Assembly: GCF_029240215.1 (NCBI RefSeq)
Contig: NZ_JARBTK010000001.1
Coordinates: 558,001-622,000, forward strand
Reading direction: 5' to 3'
Source of the DNA: Chryseobacterium sp.
GTDB lineage: Bacteria > Bacteroidota > Bacteroidia > Flavobacteriales > Weeksellaceae
DNA length: 64,000 nt
Translations under genes and position numbers: made by a program
Shown: piece by piece, positions 36,559 through 44,724 of the stretch
Numbering within the stretch: the first letter of the stretch is position 1
Layout: every line of letters starts with the position of its first letter
Notes under the pieces: model-generated
What the model saw: the letters and a program-made list of their open reading frames with translations, nothing else
Database searches by the model: none
What the model was told of the DNA's origin: nothing

Positions 36559-37242
36559 ATGAAAATTCTGAGTTGGAATCTTGAACGACCAAAGAAAAAT
36601 CAGGCTATGAAAATAGAGAAAATTAAGAGTTTAATTGTCGCTGAAAATCCTGATATCATTATTCTCACAGAAAACAATCTTTGTTTAGATTTTGGAGAAA
36701 AATATTTTAGTTTACATACAACGGTTTTACCTCCGATCTATGAAAACCAAAACTACTCGGAAGGTGAAAACAGAGTAAGTATTTATTCTAAATTCCCTTT
36801 TAAAGAAAAGATTTCAACATACGACTCTTTTACAAGTATTTGTGGATTAGTGGAAACTCCTTTTGGTGAGCTTACTATATATGGAAGCATTATTGGAAGT
36901 TTTGGTGGAAGAGGTTTTCACTTTGAAAATGATTTAGAACAACAGAAAAACGATATTACCAATTTGAAGGGAAATATTTGTTTTTCAGGAGATTTCAACA
37001 TCTCATTTTCCGGCTGGAAATATCCAGGTGCAAAAGTTATTGAAGAAACAAAAGATTTTTTTGAGAATCAAAATTTAGAAATACTTACTAAAAAAAATGA
37101 AGATTCTGCAATTCATACAGTGATAAATATGGATTTTTTGTCCAATAAAACATATACAACAAAAATGATCGAAATCGAAAAAAATATATCTGATCACAAT
37201 TTAATAATCTGTGAAATTTTTAACCAAAATCAACACAAATGA
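36559..37242 (+). CDS. endonuclease/exonuclease/phosphatase-family protein
   Basis: 227-residue EEP-fold protein. The metal and catalytic motifs are ILSWNLERPKK (Asn), IIILTENN (the E of the metal site), CFSGDFNISFS (D-x-N) and the final SDHNLIICEI (D-H). It has no signal peptide, so it is cytoplasmic. The substrate (nucleic acid or phosphoester) is not readable. It lies within the trp operon, 12 nt after trpG and overlapping trpD by 4 nt (ATGA), so it is co-transcribed under trp attenuation. No tryptophan-related role is known to me. Confidence 0.78.
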   Translation: MKILSWNLERPKKNQAMKIEKIKSLIVAENPDIIILTENNLCLDFGEKYFSLHTTVLPPIYENQNYSEGENRVSIYSKFPFKEKISTYDSFTSICGLVETPFGELTIYGSIIGSFGGRGFHFENDLEQQKNDITNLKGNICFSGDFNISFSGWKYPGAKVIEETKDFFENQNLEILTKKNEDSAIHTVINMDFLSNKTYTTKMIEIEKNISDHNLIICEIFNQNQHK

Positions 37243-38225
37243 AAGAAATCTTAGAATACCTTTTCAATCATCATACTTTGTCAAAATCTGAAGCAAAAGC
37301 GATTATGATTGAGATTGCTCAAAATAAATTCAACACAGCAGAAGTTACAGCATTTATCACTGTTTTTCTGATGCGGAATATTACCTTAAAAGAACTTGAA
37401 GGTTTCAGACAGGCTCTGCTGCAAATGGCAGTTCCCGTCAACATCGATGCGAGCGATGCTTTGGATATTGTCGGAACAGGCGGTGACGGGAAAAATACCA
37501 TCAACATTTCTACTTTAGCAGGCTTTGTTATTGCAGGAGCCGGACAAAAAGTAACCAAACACGGAAATTACGGTGCATCGACAATTACAGGCTCTTCAAA
37601 TGTTCTGGAAGAACTTGGTTATCAATTTCATAATGATTCTGAAAGTCTGAATGAAGATTTAGAAAAAGCAAATATTTGTTTTTTACATGCACCCTATTTT
37701 CATCCCGCTTTGCAATCAGTAGGAGCTTTGCGAAGATCTTTAGGGTTACGAACTTTCTTCAATTTGCTCGGACCTTTAGTGAATCCTGCAAAACCTCAGT
37801 TTTCGGTGATCGGAGTTTACAATTTAGAAATTGCAAGAATTTATCAATATCTCCTTCAAAAAGACAATCGTGAATTCACAATTGTGCACGGATTGGATGG
37901 TTATGATGAAATAAGCTTAACCAGCGACAGCAAAATCATCACAAAAAACAGCGAAGAAATTTACTCCACGAAAGATTTAGGTTTTAATACTTTAGATCCA
38001 AAAAGTATTGTTGCCGGAGAAACTCCTCAAGAATCAGCCAAAATTTTCAGAAATATTTTGGAAGGTAATGGAACGTTTGAGCAAAACGCAGTTGTTGTTG
38101 CTAATGCGGCGGTTGCGCTTCATCATACTCAAAAATTCGGAAAATATGAAGACTGTCTCCTTCTTGCTCAGGAAAGTCTGGAAAGCGGGAAAGCATTGAG
38201 AAGTCTGAATAATTTAATTCATTAA
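37239..38225 (+). CDS. trpD: anthranilate phosphoribosyltransferase
   Basis: Transfers the phosphoribosyl group from PRPP to anthranilate. The 328-residue protein shows the GTGGDGKNTINISTL loop (PRPP and metal binding), HGNYGASTITGSSNVLEELG, FLHAPYFHPALQ and RSLGLRTFFNLLGPLVNP, all family landmarks. It overlaps the EEP gene by 4 nt, and is followed by a 109-nt gap containing a Flavo-1-like repeat on the opposite strand before trpC. Confidence 0.94.
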   Translation: MKEILEYLFNHHTLSKSEAKAIMIEIAQNKFNTAEVTAFITVFLMRNITLKELEGFRQALLQMAVPVNIDASDALDIVGTGGDGKNTINISTLAGFVIAGAGQKVTKHGNYGASTITGSSNVLEELGYQFHNDSESLNEDLEKANICFLHAPYFHPALQSVGALRRSLGLRTFFNLLGPLVNPAKPQFSVIGVYNLEIARIYQYLLQKDNREFTIVHGLDGYDEISLTSDSKIITKNSEEIYSTKDLGFNTLDPKSIVAGETPQESAKIFRNILEGNGTFEQNAVVVANAAVALHHTQKFGKYEDCLLLAQESLESGKALRSLNNLIH

Positions 38226-38228
38226 TTT

Positions 38229-38312
38229 TTTTATGGCGACAATTTCCGTCTTCCACTCCCACTCTTTTGCTTTGCAAAAGGAGTTCTGTTCAAGCCGGGT
38301 CGCAATGTGTAA
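38229..38312 (-). repeat. Flavo-1-like structured repeat, copy 3, inside the trp operon
   Basis: Read on the minus strand: GACCCGGCTTGAACAGAA, a hairpin with arms CTTTTG and CAAAAG around CAAAG, then AGTGGAAGACGG. It matches copies 1 and 2 in layout but runs antisense to the operon, between trpD and trpC. Confidence 0.55.
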
Positions 38313-38334
38313 GAATTAGAAACCGATTACCAAC

Positions 38335-39111
38335 ATGACTATTTTAGATACAATCATAGAAAGAAAAAAACAGGAAATTAAAGAATCAAAATCTAAAATT
38401 TCTGTACAGCAACTAACAGATTCAGAATTTTTCAACAGAAAAACGTTATCGTTAAAAGAAACATTAAAGTCCAAATCCGGAATTATTGCTGAATTTAAGA
38501 GACAATCTCCGTCAAAAGGAATAATTAATGACATAGTTTCTCCGATAGAAGTTGTTTCTGAGTATGAAAGATTCGGAGCAAGTGCGGTTTCTATTTTGAC
38601 AGATAAAGATTTTTTTGGAGGAAGTTTTGATGATATTTTAAAAACAAGAAGAGAAATCAACATCCCAATTCTTCGAAAAGATTTTATGATCGATGAATAT
38701 CAGTTTTATGAAGCAAAAAATATAGGAGCAGATCTTATTTTGTTAATTGCTGCTTGTCTTTCACCTTCTCAGGTTCTAGAGTTCACAGAATTGTCTCATC
38801 AATTAGGTCTTGAAGTTTTGTTGGAAATTCATACAGAAGAAGAACTCAAACATTATCACAAAACAGTTGATTTTGTAGGAATTAACAATAGAAATTTAAA
38901 AGATTTCAAAGTTGATTTAAAACATTCTGTCAATCTGAAAAATCAGCTTCCAAAAAACGTTTTATCAATTGCAGAAAGCGGAATTTATAATATTGAAGAT
39001 TTTAATTATCTAAAAGAAAAAGACTTTGACGGATTTTTGATGGGAGAATATTTTATGAAAAACGAAAATCCTGCAAAAGCTTTTGAAGAATTTACAAATA
39101 AAATATCATGA
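38335..39111 (+). CDS. trpC: indole-3-glycerol phosphate synthase
   Basis: Closes the indole ring from CdRP. The 258-residue TIM barrel has IIAEFKRQSPSKGIIND (catalytic Lys), the ASAVSILTDKDFFGGS loop, ILRKDFMIDEYQFYEAKNIGAD (catalytic Lys/Glu), LEVLLEIHTEEEL and VGINNRNLKDFKVD, plus the SIAESGIYN phosphate loop near the end. Its last four bases overlap trpF (ATGA), so the two are translationally coupled. Not fused to TrpF, unlike in enterobacteria. Confidence 0.94.
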   Translation: MTILDTIIERKKQEIKESKSKISVQQLTDSEFFNRKTLSLKETLKSKSGIIAEFKRQSPSKGIINDIVSPIEVVSEYERFGASAVSILTDKDFFGGSFDDILKTRREINIPILRKDFMIDEYQFYEAKNIGADLILLIAACLSPSQVLEFTELSHQLGLEVLLEIHTEEELKHYHKTVDFVGINNRNLKDFKVDLKHSVNLKNQLPKNVLSIAESGIYNIEDFNYLKEKDFDGFLMGEYFMKNENPAKAFEEFTNKIS

Positions 39112-39758
39112 AACTCAAAGTTTGCGGCTTAACAAAATTGGATCAGATTCAGGAATTAATTTCGATGAATACAGATTTTCTTGGCTTTATTTTTTATGAA
39201 AAATCATCACGATATGTTTTGAATCATTTAAGTTTAGATGAAATTTTAAAAATAAATCATTCAGGAAAAGTCGGAGTTTTTGTTAATGAAAATTTAGATA
39301 AATTAATAGAAATTGCAGAAAAGGCAGATTTAAATTTTATTCAGCTTCATGGTGACGAAAATAATGAGTTTATTTCTGAACTAAGGAAAAAACTGAATCC
39401 TAAAATTAGAATTATTAAAGTTATCAGAATTGGAAATCAATCTTCCGATGAATTGCAAAAAAACATCAACAGACAACTGTCAACCATCAACTACTTACTT
39501 TTCGACACTGATTCAAAAGCGTACGGCGGAACCGGAGAAACATTTAATTGGAATATTTTAAATGAAATTGAAATTCCTATTCCTTATTTTTTAAGCGGCG
39601 GAATTTCTTTAGAAAATATCAAAAACATTGAACTCATAAATCAAAAACCTTTTGCATTAGACATCAATTCAAGATTTGAAATGGGACCCGGAAATAAAGA
39701 TGTAGAAAAAATAAAAAAATTGGTAAATTTATTTCAAAGTCCCAAAGGGACGACTTAA
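39108..39758 (+). CDS. trpF: phosphoribosylanthranilate isomerase
   Basis: Amadori isomerase converting PRA to CdRP. The 216-residue barrel has the catalytic Cys in LKVCGLTKLDQ (Cys5), the general base in LLFDTDSKAYGGTGETFNW (Asp in FDTDS), and SGGISLENI with the phosphate site. Two oddities: a run of seven-base DNA repeats (39464-39498) encodes INRQLSTINYL in the helix before the active-site strand, and the last residues SPKGTT plus the stop codon come from the left end of the neighbouring IS200-like element (39736 onward). Function is probably retained. Confidence 0.93.
   Translation: MKLKVCGLTKLDQIQELISMNTDFLGFIFYEKSSRYVLNHLSLDEILKINHSGKVGVFVNENLDKLIEIAEKADLNFIQLHGDENNEFISELRKKLNPKIRIIKVIRIGNQSSDELQKNINRQLSTINYLLFDTDSKAYGGTGETFNWNILNEIEIPIPYFLSGGISLENIKNIELINQKPFALDINSRFEMGPGNKDVEKIKKLVNLFQSPKGTT
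39464..39498 (+). repeat. heptad array inside trpF (NNNCAAC-type)
   Basis: Five 7-nt units: CATCAAC AGACAAC TGTCAAC CATCAAC TACTTAC. Translated in frame within TrpF. Confidence 0.85.
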
Positions 39759-40329
39759 CAAAGAATAGGATAAAATCCTATTAAAATATAAAACACAACA
39801 GAAAAATGCCACAATCTTTAGTCAAAAACTACATTCATATCATTTTTAGTACAAAATATAGAAATGATTTTATTGATGAGAAAATAGAAACCGAGCTCTT
39901 CGCATATATTTCGGCTTTATGTAAAGATTTAGAAAGTCCAGCATTACAAATTGGTGGAAACGATAATCATATTCACATTCTATGTTTATTGTCAAGAAAA
40001 ATTGCTTTGATGAAATTTGTACAGGAGATAAAAGCAATTTCATCTAAGTGGATTAAGACTAAAGGAAAAAAATATGAAGATTTCTTTTGGCAGGAAGGTT
40101 ATGGAGCTTTTTCTGTTAGTCCAAATAACATTTTCGTGGTTACAGAATATATTAAAAACCAAAGAGAGCATCATAAAGAATTTGATTTCAAATATGAGAT
40201 GGTTAATTATTACAAAAAATACAAAATAGATTATGACGAAAAATATATTTGGGATTGATGTCTTTATGATCTCGCTAAATTCATAGGAATAAATTCCTAT
40301 GCTTTGTTAAATTGTCCCTTTGGGACTTT
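39736..40329. mobile_element. IS200/IS605-like element with hairpin-bearing ends, inside the trp operon
   Basis: About 594 bp between trpF and trpB. Both ends start with AAAGTCCCAAAGGGAC in inverted orientation (39736-39751 and 40314-40329), a perfect hairpin with an AAA loop. Each is followed inward by a second hairpin (39765-39781 ATAGGA/TCCTAT; 40282-40301 CATAGGAAT/ATTCCTATG). It encodes one Y1 transposase. The left end supplies trpF's stop codon. Confidence 0.82.
39806..40258 (+). CDS. tnpA: IS200/IS605-family (Y1/HUH) transposase
   Basis: 150-residue single-strand transposase. The HUH motif is HIH at residues 55-57 (NDNHIHILCLL) and the nucleophile is probably Tyr115 in VVTEYIKNQREHH. 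The KFVQEIKAISSKWIKTKG helix and WQEGYGAFSVSP block are typical of this family, which cuts at subterminal hairpins rather than making staggered cuts. The frame is intact, so it may still be active. Located within the trp operon between trpF and trpB. It could alternatively be a REP-associated tyrosine transposase (RAYT), since the ends are hairpins. Confidence 0.85.
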   Translation: MPQSLVKNYIHIIFSTKYRNDFIDEKIETELFAYISALCKDLESPALQIGGNDNHIHILCLLSRKIALMKFVQEIKAISSKWIKTKGKKYEDFFWQEGYGAFSVSPNNIFVVTEYIKNQREHHKEFDFKYEMVNYYKKYKIDYDEKYIWD

Positions 40330-40349
40330 CTATTATTAAATAAAAAAAT

Positions 40350-41534
40350 ATGAATTATAAAAACCCAGATCAAAACGGTTATTACGGAGAATTCGGAGGC
40401 GCATTTATCCCCGAAATGTTGTATCCGAACGTGGAAGAACTTCAGAATAATTATTTAAAAATCATAGAATCTGAAGATTTCCAAGATGAATATCAGGATT
40501 TGCTTAAAAATTATGTTGGACGTGCTACTCCGCTTTATTTTGCGAAAAATTTAAGTGAAAAATACAATACAAAGATTTATCTGAAAAGAGAAGATCTCAA
40601 TCATACGGGAGCTCATAAAATCAACAATGCTTTAGGACAGGTTTTGTTAGCAAAACGTCTCGGAAAACACAGAATTATCGCCGAAACCGGAGCCGGACAA
40701 CATGGTGTTGCTACGGCAACAGCTTGCGCATTGTTAGGTTTGGAATGTATCGTCTACATGGGCGAGGTTGACATTGCAAGACAGGCTCCGAATGTTGGAA
40801 GAATGAAGATGTTGGGAGCAACCGTAATTCCTGCAACTTCAGGATCAAAAACTTTGAAGGATGCCGTGAACGAAGCCTTAAGAGATTGGATTAACAACTC
40901 AACCACAACTCATTACGTGATCGGAAGTGTTGTAGGACCGCATCCTTTTCCCGATTTGGTGGCGAGATTTCAAAGTGTAATTTCCAAAGAAATTAAAGAA
41001 CAGCTTTACGGACAAATCGGAAGAGAAAATCCTGATTATGTAATTGCCTGTGTCGGCGGAGGAAGCAATGCAGCGGGAACTTTTTATCATTTTGTAGAGG
41101 AAGAAAATGTGAAAATCATTGCTGCAGAAGCAGGAGGTTTTGGAGTAGAATCCGGAAAATCAGCTGCCACTACTTTCCTGGGAACTTTAGGAGTTTTGCA
41201 TGGAAGTAAAAGTCTGGTCATGCAGACAAAAGACGGACAGGTGGTTGAACCTCATTCAATTTCAGCAGGTTTGGATTATCCGGGAATCGGACCTTTTCAT
41301 GCCCATTTGTTTAAAGAAAACCGTGCGGAATTTTTCAGCATTAACGATGATGAAGCTTTAGAATCTGCATTTGAACTGACAAAACTGGAAGGAATTATTC
41401 CTGCTTTGGAAAGTGCTCATGCGTTGGCAGTTTTAAATAAGAAAAGGTTTAATGAAAATGATATTGTCGTGATCTGTTTGAGCGGACGTGGTGATAAGGA
41501 TATGGAAACGTACTTAAAAGAAATTAGAAGCTAG
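40350..41534 (+). CDS. trpB: tryptophan synthase beta chain
   Basis: PLP enzyme that joins indole to serine. The 394-residue protein has the PLP-lysine region [18 protein letters not shown] (Lys in GAHKIN), the [21 protein letters not shown] block, the PLP phosphate loop [12 protein letters not shown], and [15 protein letters not shown] with the Ser contact near the end. The last codons before the stop (Arg-Ser-stop) lie in a 7-nt repeat tract (41525-41552). trpA follows 51 nt later. Confidence 0.95.
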   Translation: MNYKNPDQNGYYGEFGGAFIPEMLYPNVEELQNNYLKIIESEDFQDEYQDLLKNYVGRATPLYFAKNLSEKYNTKIYLKREDLNHTGAHKINNALGQVLLAKRLGKHRIIAETGAGQHGVATATACALLGLECIVYMGEVDIARQAPNVGRMKMLGATVIPATSGSKTLKDAVNEALRDWINNSTTTHYVIGSVVGPHPFPDLVARFQSVISKEIKEQLYGQIGRENPDYVIACVGGGSNAAGTFYHFVEEENVKIIAAEAGGFGVESGKSAATTFLGTLGVLHGSKSLVMQTKDGQVVEPHSISAGLDYPGIGPFHAHLFKENRAEFFSINDDEALESAFELTKLEGIIPALESAHALAVLNKKRFNENDIVVICLSGRGDKDMETYLKEIRS

Positions 41535-41552
41535 ATACTAGACATTAGTATA
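41525..41552 (+). repeat. heptad array at the trpB stop codon
   Basis: Units TAGAAGC TAGATAC TAGACAT TAGTATA, all beginning TAG. The trpB TAG stop (41532-41534) is the start of the second unit. Confidence 0.75.
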
Positions 41553-41584
41553 CAGCATGAAAAATAACCTCTAAATTCTAAAAA

Positions 41585-42319
41585 ATGAAAAAACTCAATA
41601 TATACTTCACAGCAGGAATTCCTCAACTGGAAGATACAGCAGAAATTATAAAACTAATTCAGGATTCGGGAGCGGATATGATGGAAATCGGAATGCCGTA
41701 TTCTGATCCGGTTGCAGACGGACCTGTCATTCAGAAAGCTCACGAACAGGCTTTAAAAAACGGAATGACGATTGAGAAACTATTTTCTCAGCTAAAATCA
41801 ACTAAAAATGAAATGAAAATTCCGGTAATTTTGATGGGTTATATCAATCCTGTTTTAAGCTTCGGATTTGAAAATTTCTGTAGAGAATGTTCTGAAAGTG
41901 GTGTTTCAGGATTGATTATTCCTGATCTTCCACCTATCGAATTCGAAAAAAATTATCAGAAAATTTTAGAAAAATATAATTTAAATTTTACATTTCTGAT
42001 CACACCTGAAACTTCGGATGATAGAATTCTGTATCTTGATTCTTTGAGTTCAGGGTTTTTATATGCTGTGAGCTCGTCTTCCACAACAGGAAACGAGAAT
42101 GCAGTTTTAAAAAATGAAGATTACCTTTCTAGAATTGCAGCACTTTCATTAAAAAATCCTGTGATGATCGGTTTTGGAATTAAATCTAAAGAAGATTTCG
42201 AAAACGTGACCGAAAAAGCAGACGGCGGAATCATAGGAACTGCATTCGTCAATATTTTGCTGAATGATAAAGATTGGAAGATAAATGCAATAGATTTTAT
42301 TCATTCAATAAAAAATTAA
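41585..42319 (+). CDS. trpA: tryptophan synthase alpha chain
   Basis: Cleaves indole-3-glycerol phosphate to indole, which is channelled to TrpB. The 244-residue TIM barrel has FTAGIPQLEDT, DMMEIGMPYSDPVADGPVIQ (catalytic Glu), LIIPDLPPIEF (catalytic Asp) and the phosphate loop VMIGFGIKSKED. Last gene of the trp operon. lipB has its own promoter element just after it, so transcription probably splits here. Confidence 0.94.
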   Translation: MKKLNIYFTAGIPQLEDTAEIIKLIQDSGADMMEIGMPYSDPVADGPVIQKAHEQALKNGMTIEKLFSQLKSTKNEMKIPVILMGYINPVLSFGFENFCRECSESGVSGLIIPDLPPIEFEKNYQKILEKYNLNFTFLITPETSDDRILYLDSLSSGFLYAVSSSSTTGNENAVLKNEDYLSRIAALSLKNPVMIGFGIKSKEDFENVTEKADGGIIGTAFVNILLNDKDWKINAIDFIHSIKN

Positions 42320-42326
42320 AAATCAC

Positions 42327-42334
42327 TAAATTTG
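42327..42334 (+). promoter_or_regulatory. minus-7 element TAAATTTG of lipB
   Basis: Exact TAnnTTTG match in the short trpA-lipB gap, 16 nt before the lipB ATG. Confidence 0.55.
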
Positions 42335-42350
42335 TCTGTTAATAATTGGA

Positions 42351-43079
42351 ATGAACACACATCAAAATAAAGTCGTAGCATTTGAAGATTTGGGCGTAAA
42401 AGATTATCAGTCTTCCTGGGATTATCAGGAAAAACTGATGAAAGAAATCATCGATACCAAAATCAAAAACCGCGACTTACCTGCTGAAGAGCACATTACA
42501 ACTCCTAACCATTTTCTTTTGGTGGAGCATCCTCACGTTTACACATTAGGCAAAAGCGGACATGAAGAAAATATGCTCGCCGGAATTGATAAATTAAAGG
42601 AAATCGATGCTACTTTCGTAAAAGTAAATCGTGGCGGAGACATTACGTATCACGGTTTCGGACAAATTGTGGGTTACCCGATTTTAGATCTTGAAAATTT
42701 CTTCACCGATATTCATTTATACATGCGAAATCTTGAAGAAGTTATTATTCGGACTATGGCTGAATTTGGTTTAAAAGGTGAACGCTCACCCGGAGAAACC
42801 GGGGTTTGGCTCGATGTAGGAAAACCTTACGCCAGAAAAATTTGTGCGATGGGTGTAAAAGCTTCCCGTTGGGTGACTTTGCATGGTTTTGCTTTTAATG
42901 TCAATACCGATATGCGTTATTTTGAATACATTATTCCGTGTGGAATTAAAGATAAACAGGTGACTTCTTTGAAAAGAGAATTGGAAAGAGAATTGACTCA
43001 GGAAGAAGTTGAAGATATTAAAATGAAGATCAGAAAGCATTTTGCAGATGTTTTTGTAGCGGAATTGGTGAGTCGATAA
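42351..43079 (+). CDS. lipB: octanoyltransferase (lipoate biosynthesis)
   Basis: Moves octanoyl from octanoyl-ACP to lipoyl domains, the first step of endogenous lipoate synthesis. 242 residues, with KVNRGGDITYHGFGQIVGYPI, KICAMGVKASRWVTLHGFAF (catalytic Lys) and the nucleophile Cys in YIIPCGIKDKQVTSL near residue 205. Lipoylated proteins include the GcvH partner of the gcvT product at 2.8 kb. It has its own promoter element, though read-through from the trp operon is possible. The small membrane-protein gene follows after 12 nt. Confidence 0.93.
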   Translation: MNTHQNKVVAFEDLGVKDYQSSWDYQEKLMKEIIDTKIKNRDLPAEEHITTPNHFLLVEHPHVYTLGKSGHEENMLAGIDKLKEIDATFVKVNRGGDITYHGFGQIVGYPILDLENFFTDIHLYMRNLEEVIIRTMAEFGLKGERSPGETGVWLDVGKPYARKICAMGVKASRWVTLHGFAFNVNTDMRYFEYIIPCGIKDKQVTSLKRELERELTQEEVEDIKMKIRKHFADVFVAELVSR

Positions 43080-43091
43080 TTATTTACAATT

Positions 43092-43457
43092 ATGAGTTAC
43101 GGTCAGATACAATTTGAGCCTGGAATAGAACGAAAAATCAAAATATCTATGGTCATTTTTTTAGTTGTGATTATTGGCTTTTTATATATTCGTGAATCTA
43201 TTTATGGAGATGAAATTACGAAAGACAGCTTATTAAATATAGAAAGACACACGTCAGTAATCGATCTTTACGATAATAAAGAACAACACAATGCCCCTTA
43301 TGTAAAATATTCAAATGGCACTAGTAAAATGTTAGAATTTCCTTATCAAATAGGAGATTCAATATCAAAAGATAAAGGAGATTCCATAGAATACATATTC
43401 AGAGACCAAGAAATTATCAAAAATAATTTGCTTGAAAATTATCGAAATGATAAATAA
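43092..43457 (+). CDS. small single-pass membrane protein of unknown function
   Basis: 121 residues with one transmembrane helix (residues 17-34, MVIFLVVIIGFLYI) and a Tyr/Asp-rich extracytoplasmic tail. No family or motif recognised. It lies 12 nt downstream of lipB and is probably co-transcribed, without known functional link. Confidence 0.5.
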   Translation: MSYGQIQFEPGIERKIKISMVIFLVVIIGFLYIRESIYGDEITKDSLLNIERHTSVIDLYDNKEQHNAPYVKYSNGTSKMLEFPYQIGDSISKDKGDSIEYIFRDQEIIKNNLLENYRNDK

Positions 43458-43533
43458 TGGCTTAAATCTTTTGATAAATATTTTATTACAATTTTAAATA
43501 GATTTCATCTAAAATACATTTCTCAAAATTAAA

Positions 43534-43564
43534 TTGCACACAATTTAATTGTTAACTACCTTTG
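43534..43564 (+). promoter_or_regulatory. promoter and OhrR-type operator of the peroxide operon
   Basis: TTG at 43534-43536, 20 nt, then TACCTTTG (43557-43564), the expected minus-33/minus-7 arrangement. Between them lies ACAATTTAATTGT (43540-43552), a perfect palindrome matching the known OhrR operator half-site pattern (ACAATT-N-AATTGT). Repressor binding here would block RNA polymerase. Confidence 0.8.
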
Positions 43565-43630
43565 CTTTGTTAATTTGATCAAATAAATATTCTGGTCAAA
43601 AAATTTTAAACAGATAAAAAATAACAAACA

Positions 43631-44263
43631 ATGTCGTTAATAGAAAATTTAAACTGGAGACACGCTGTAAAAGCATATGACTCAACAAAAAAAGTATCAG
43701 AAGAAGATTTAAATAAAATTTTAGAAGCTGCAAGACTAGCTCCTACTTCATCAGGACTACAACCTTTCCGTGTGATTGTAATAGAAAATCAGGAACTGAA
43801 GGAGAAGATGGTAAAAGGTGCATTGAATCCTGAAGTGATGAGAGATTCTTCTCATGTTTTGGTTTTTGCAGCATGGGATAGCTATTCAAACGAAAAGATT
43901 GACAAAGTTTATGATCATCATACCGATGTAAGAGATTTGCCGAGAGGGCGTTTTAGCAGCTATACCGATAAAATCAAAGAATTGTATGGTGCTCAAACTC
44001 CTGATCAACATTTTGCACATACCGCAAGACAGACTTATATTGCTTTAGGCTTAGCTATGGCTCAGGCTGCAGAATTGAAGATCGATTCTACTCCTGCAGA
44101 AGGTTTCAGCAATGAAGTGGTAGACGAAATTTTAGATTTAAGAGAATTGGGTCTGAAGAGCGTAAGTCTTTTATATCTTGGCTACAGAGATCTCGAAAAC
44201 GACTATCTTTCTCACATGAAGAAAGTAAGAATTCCGATGGAAGAATTTATCATTAGAAAATAG
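43631..44263 (+). CDS. NAD(P)H-dependent nitroreductase-family oxidoreductase
   Basis: 210-residue flavin-fold protein. NWRHAVKAYDSTKKV is the FMN-contact N-terminus, RLAPTSSGLQPFRVIVI is the SSxxxQPW-type motif, and HTARQTYIALGLAMAQAAELKI is the central helix. It uses FMN to reduce quinones or nitro compounds. First gene of the unit with ohrR and ohr; an OhrR-type box precedes it, so it is probably induced by organic peroxides. Confidence 0.85.
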   Translation: MSLIENLNWRHAVKAYDSTKKVSEEDLNKILEAARLAPTSSGLQPFRVIVIENQELKEKMVKGALNPEVMRDSSHVLVFAAWDSYSNEKIDKVYDHHTDVRDLPRGRFSSYTDKIKELYGAQTPDQHFAHTARQTYIALGLAMAQAAELKIDSTPAEGFSNEVVDEILDLRELGLKSVSLLYLGYRDLENDYLSHMKKVRIPMEEFIIRK

Positions 44264-44292
44264 TTTTTTCTTTTCAACATCCTTATTTAATT

Positions 44293-44724
44293 ATGGAAAA
44301 TCATCCGCCCAAATTAGGAAATCAGCTTTGTTTTCCGCTTTATGTTATCGCAAAGGAAATTACAGGTTTATACCGTCCATTTCTTGATGAGCTGGATATT
44401 ACCTATTCGCAATATCTTGTGATGATGGTGCTTTGGGAAAAAGATGGATTGACTGTGAATCAAATCGGTGAAAAACTGTATCTCGACAGCGGAACTTTGA
44501 CTCCGCTTCTGAAAAGACTCGAATCTAAAGGTTTTATCATTCGTAAAAGAAAAAAAGAAGATGAAAGAGTGGTAGAAGTTTTTTTGGATGATGCAGGAAG
44601 AAATTTACAACAAAAAGCCTGTGAAATTCCGCAGAAAATGCAGGAAAAACTAAATCTTACAACTGAAGATCTTCTGGAACTGAAAGAAACTGTCGAGAAA
44701 ATTTTAAACAAAATTCAAAAATAA
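44293..44724 (+). CDS. ohrR: MarR-family organic peroxide regulator OhrR
   Basis: 143-residue winged-helix repressor. It starts MENHPPKLGNQLCFPLYVI: Cys13 lies at the position whose oxidation by peroxide releases OhrR from DNA. The HTH/wing segment is GLTVNQIGEKLYLDSGTLTPLLKRL and RKRKKEDERVVEVFL. Only the single N-terminal sensor Cys and one more Cys (QQKACEIP) are present. The gene sits 29 nt after the nitroreductase and directly before ohr, its usual target, with a matching operator upstream of the operon. Confidence 0.87.
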   Translation: MENHPPKLGNQLCFPLYVIAKEITGLYRPFLDELDITYSQYLVMMVLWEKDGLTVNQIGEKLYLDSGTLTPLLKRLESKGFIIRKRKKEDERVVEVFLDDAGRNLQQKACEIPQKMQEKLNLTTEDLLELKETVEKILNKIQK

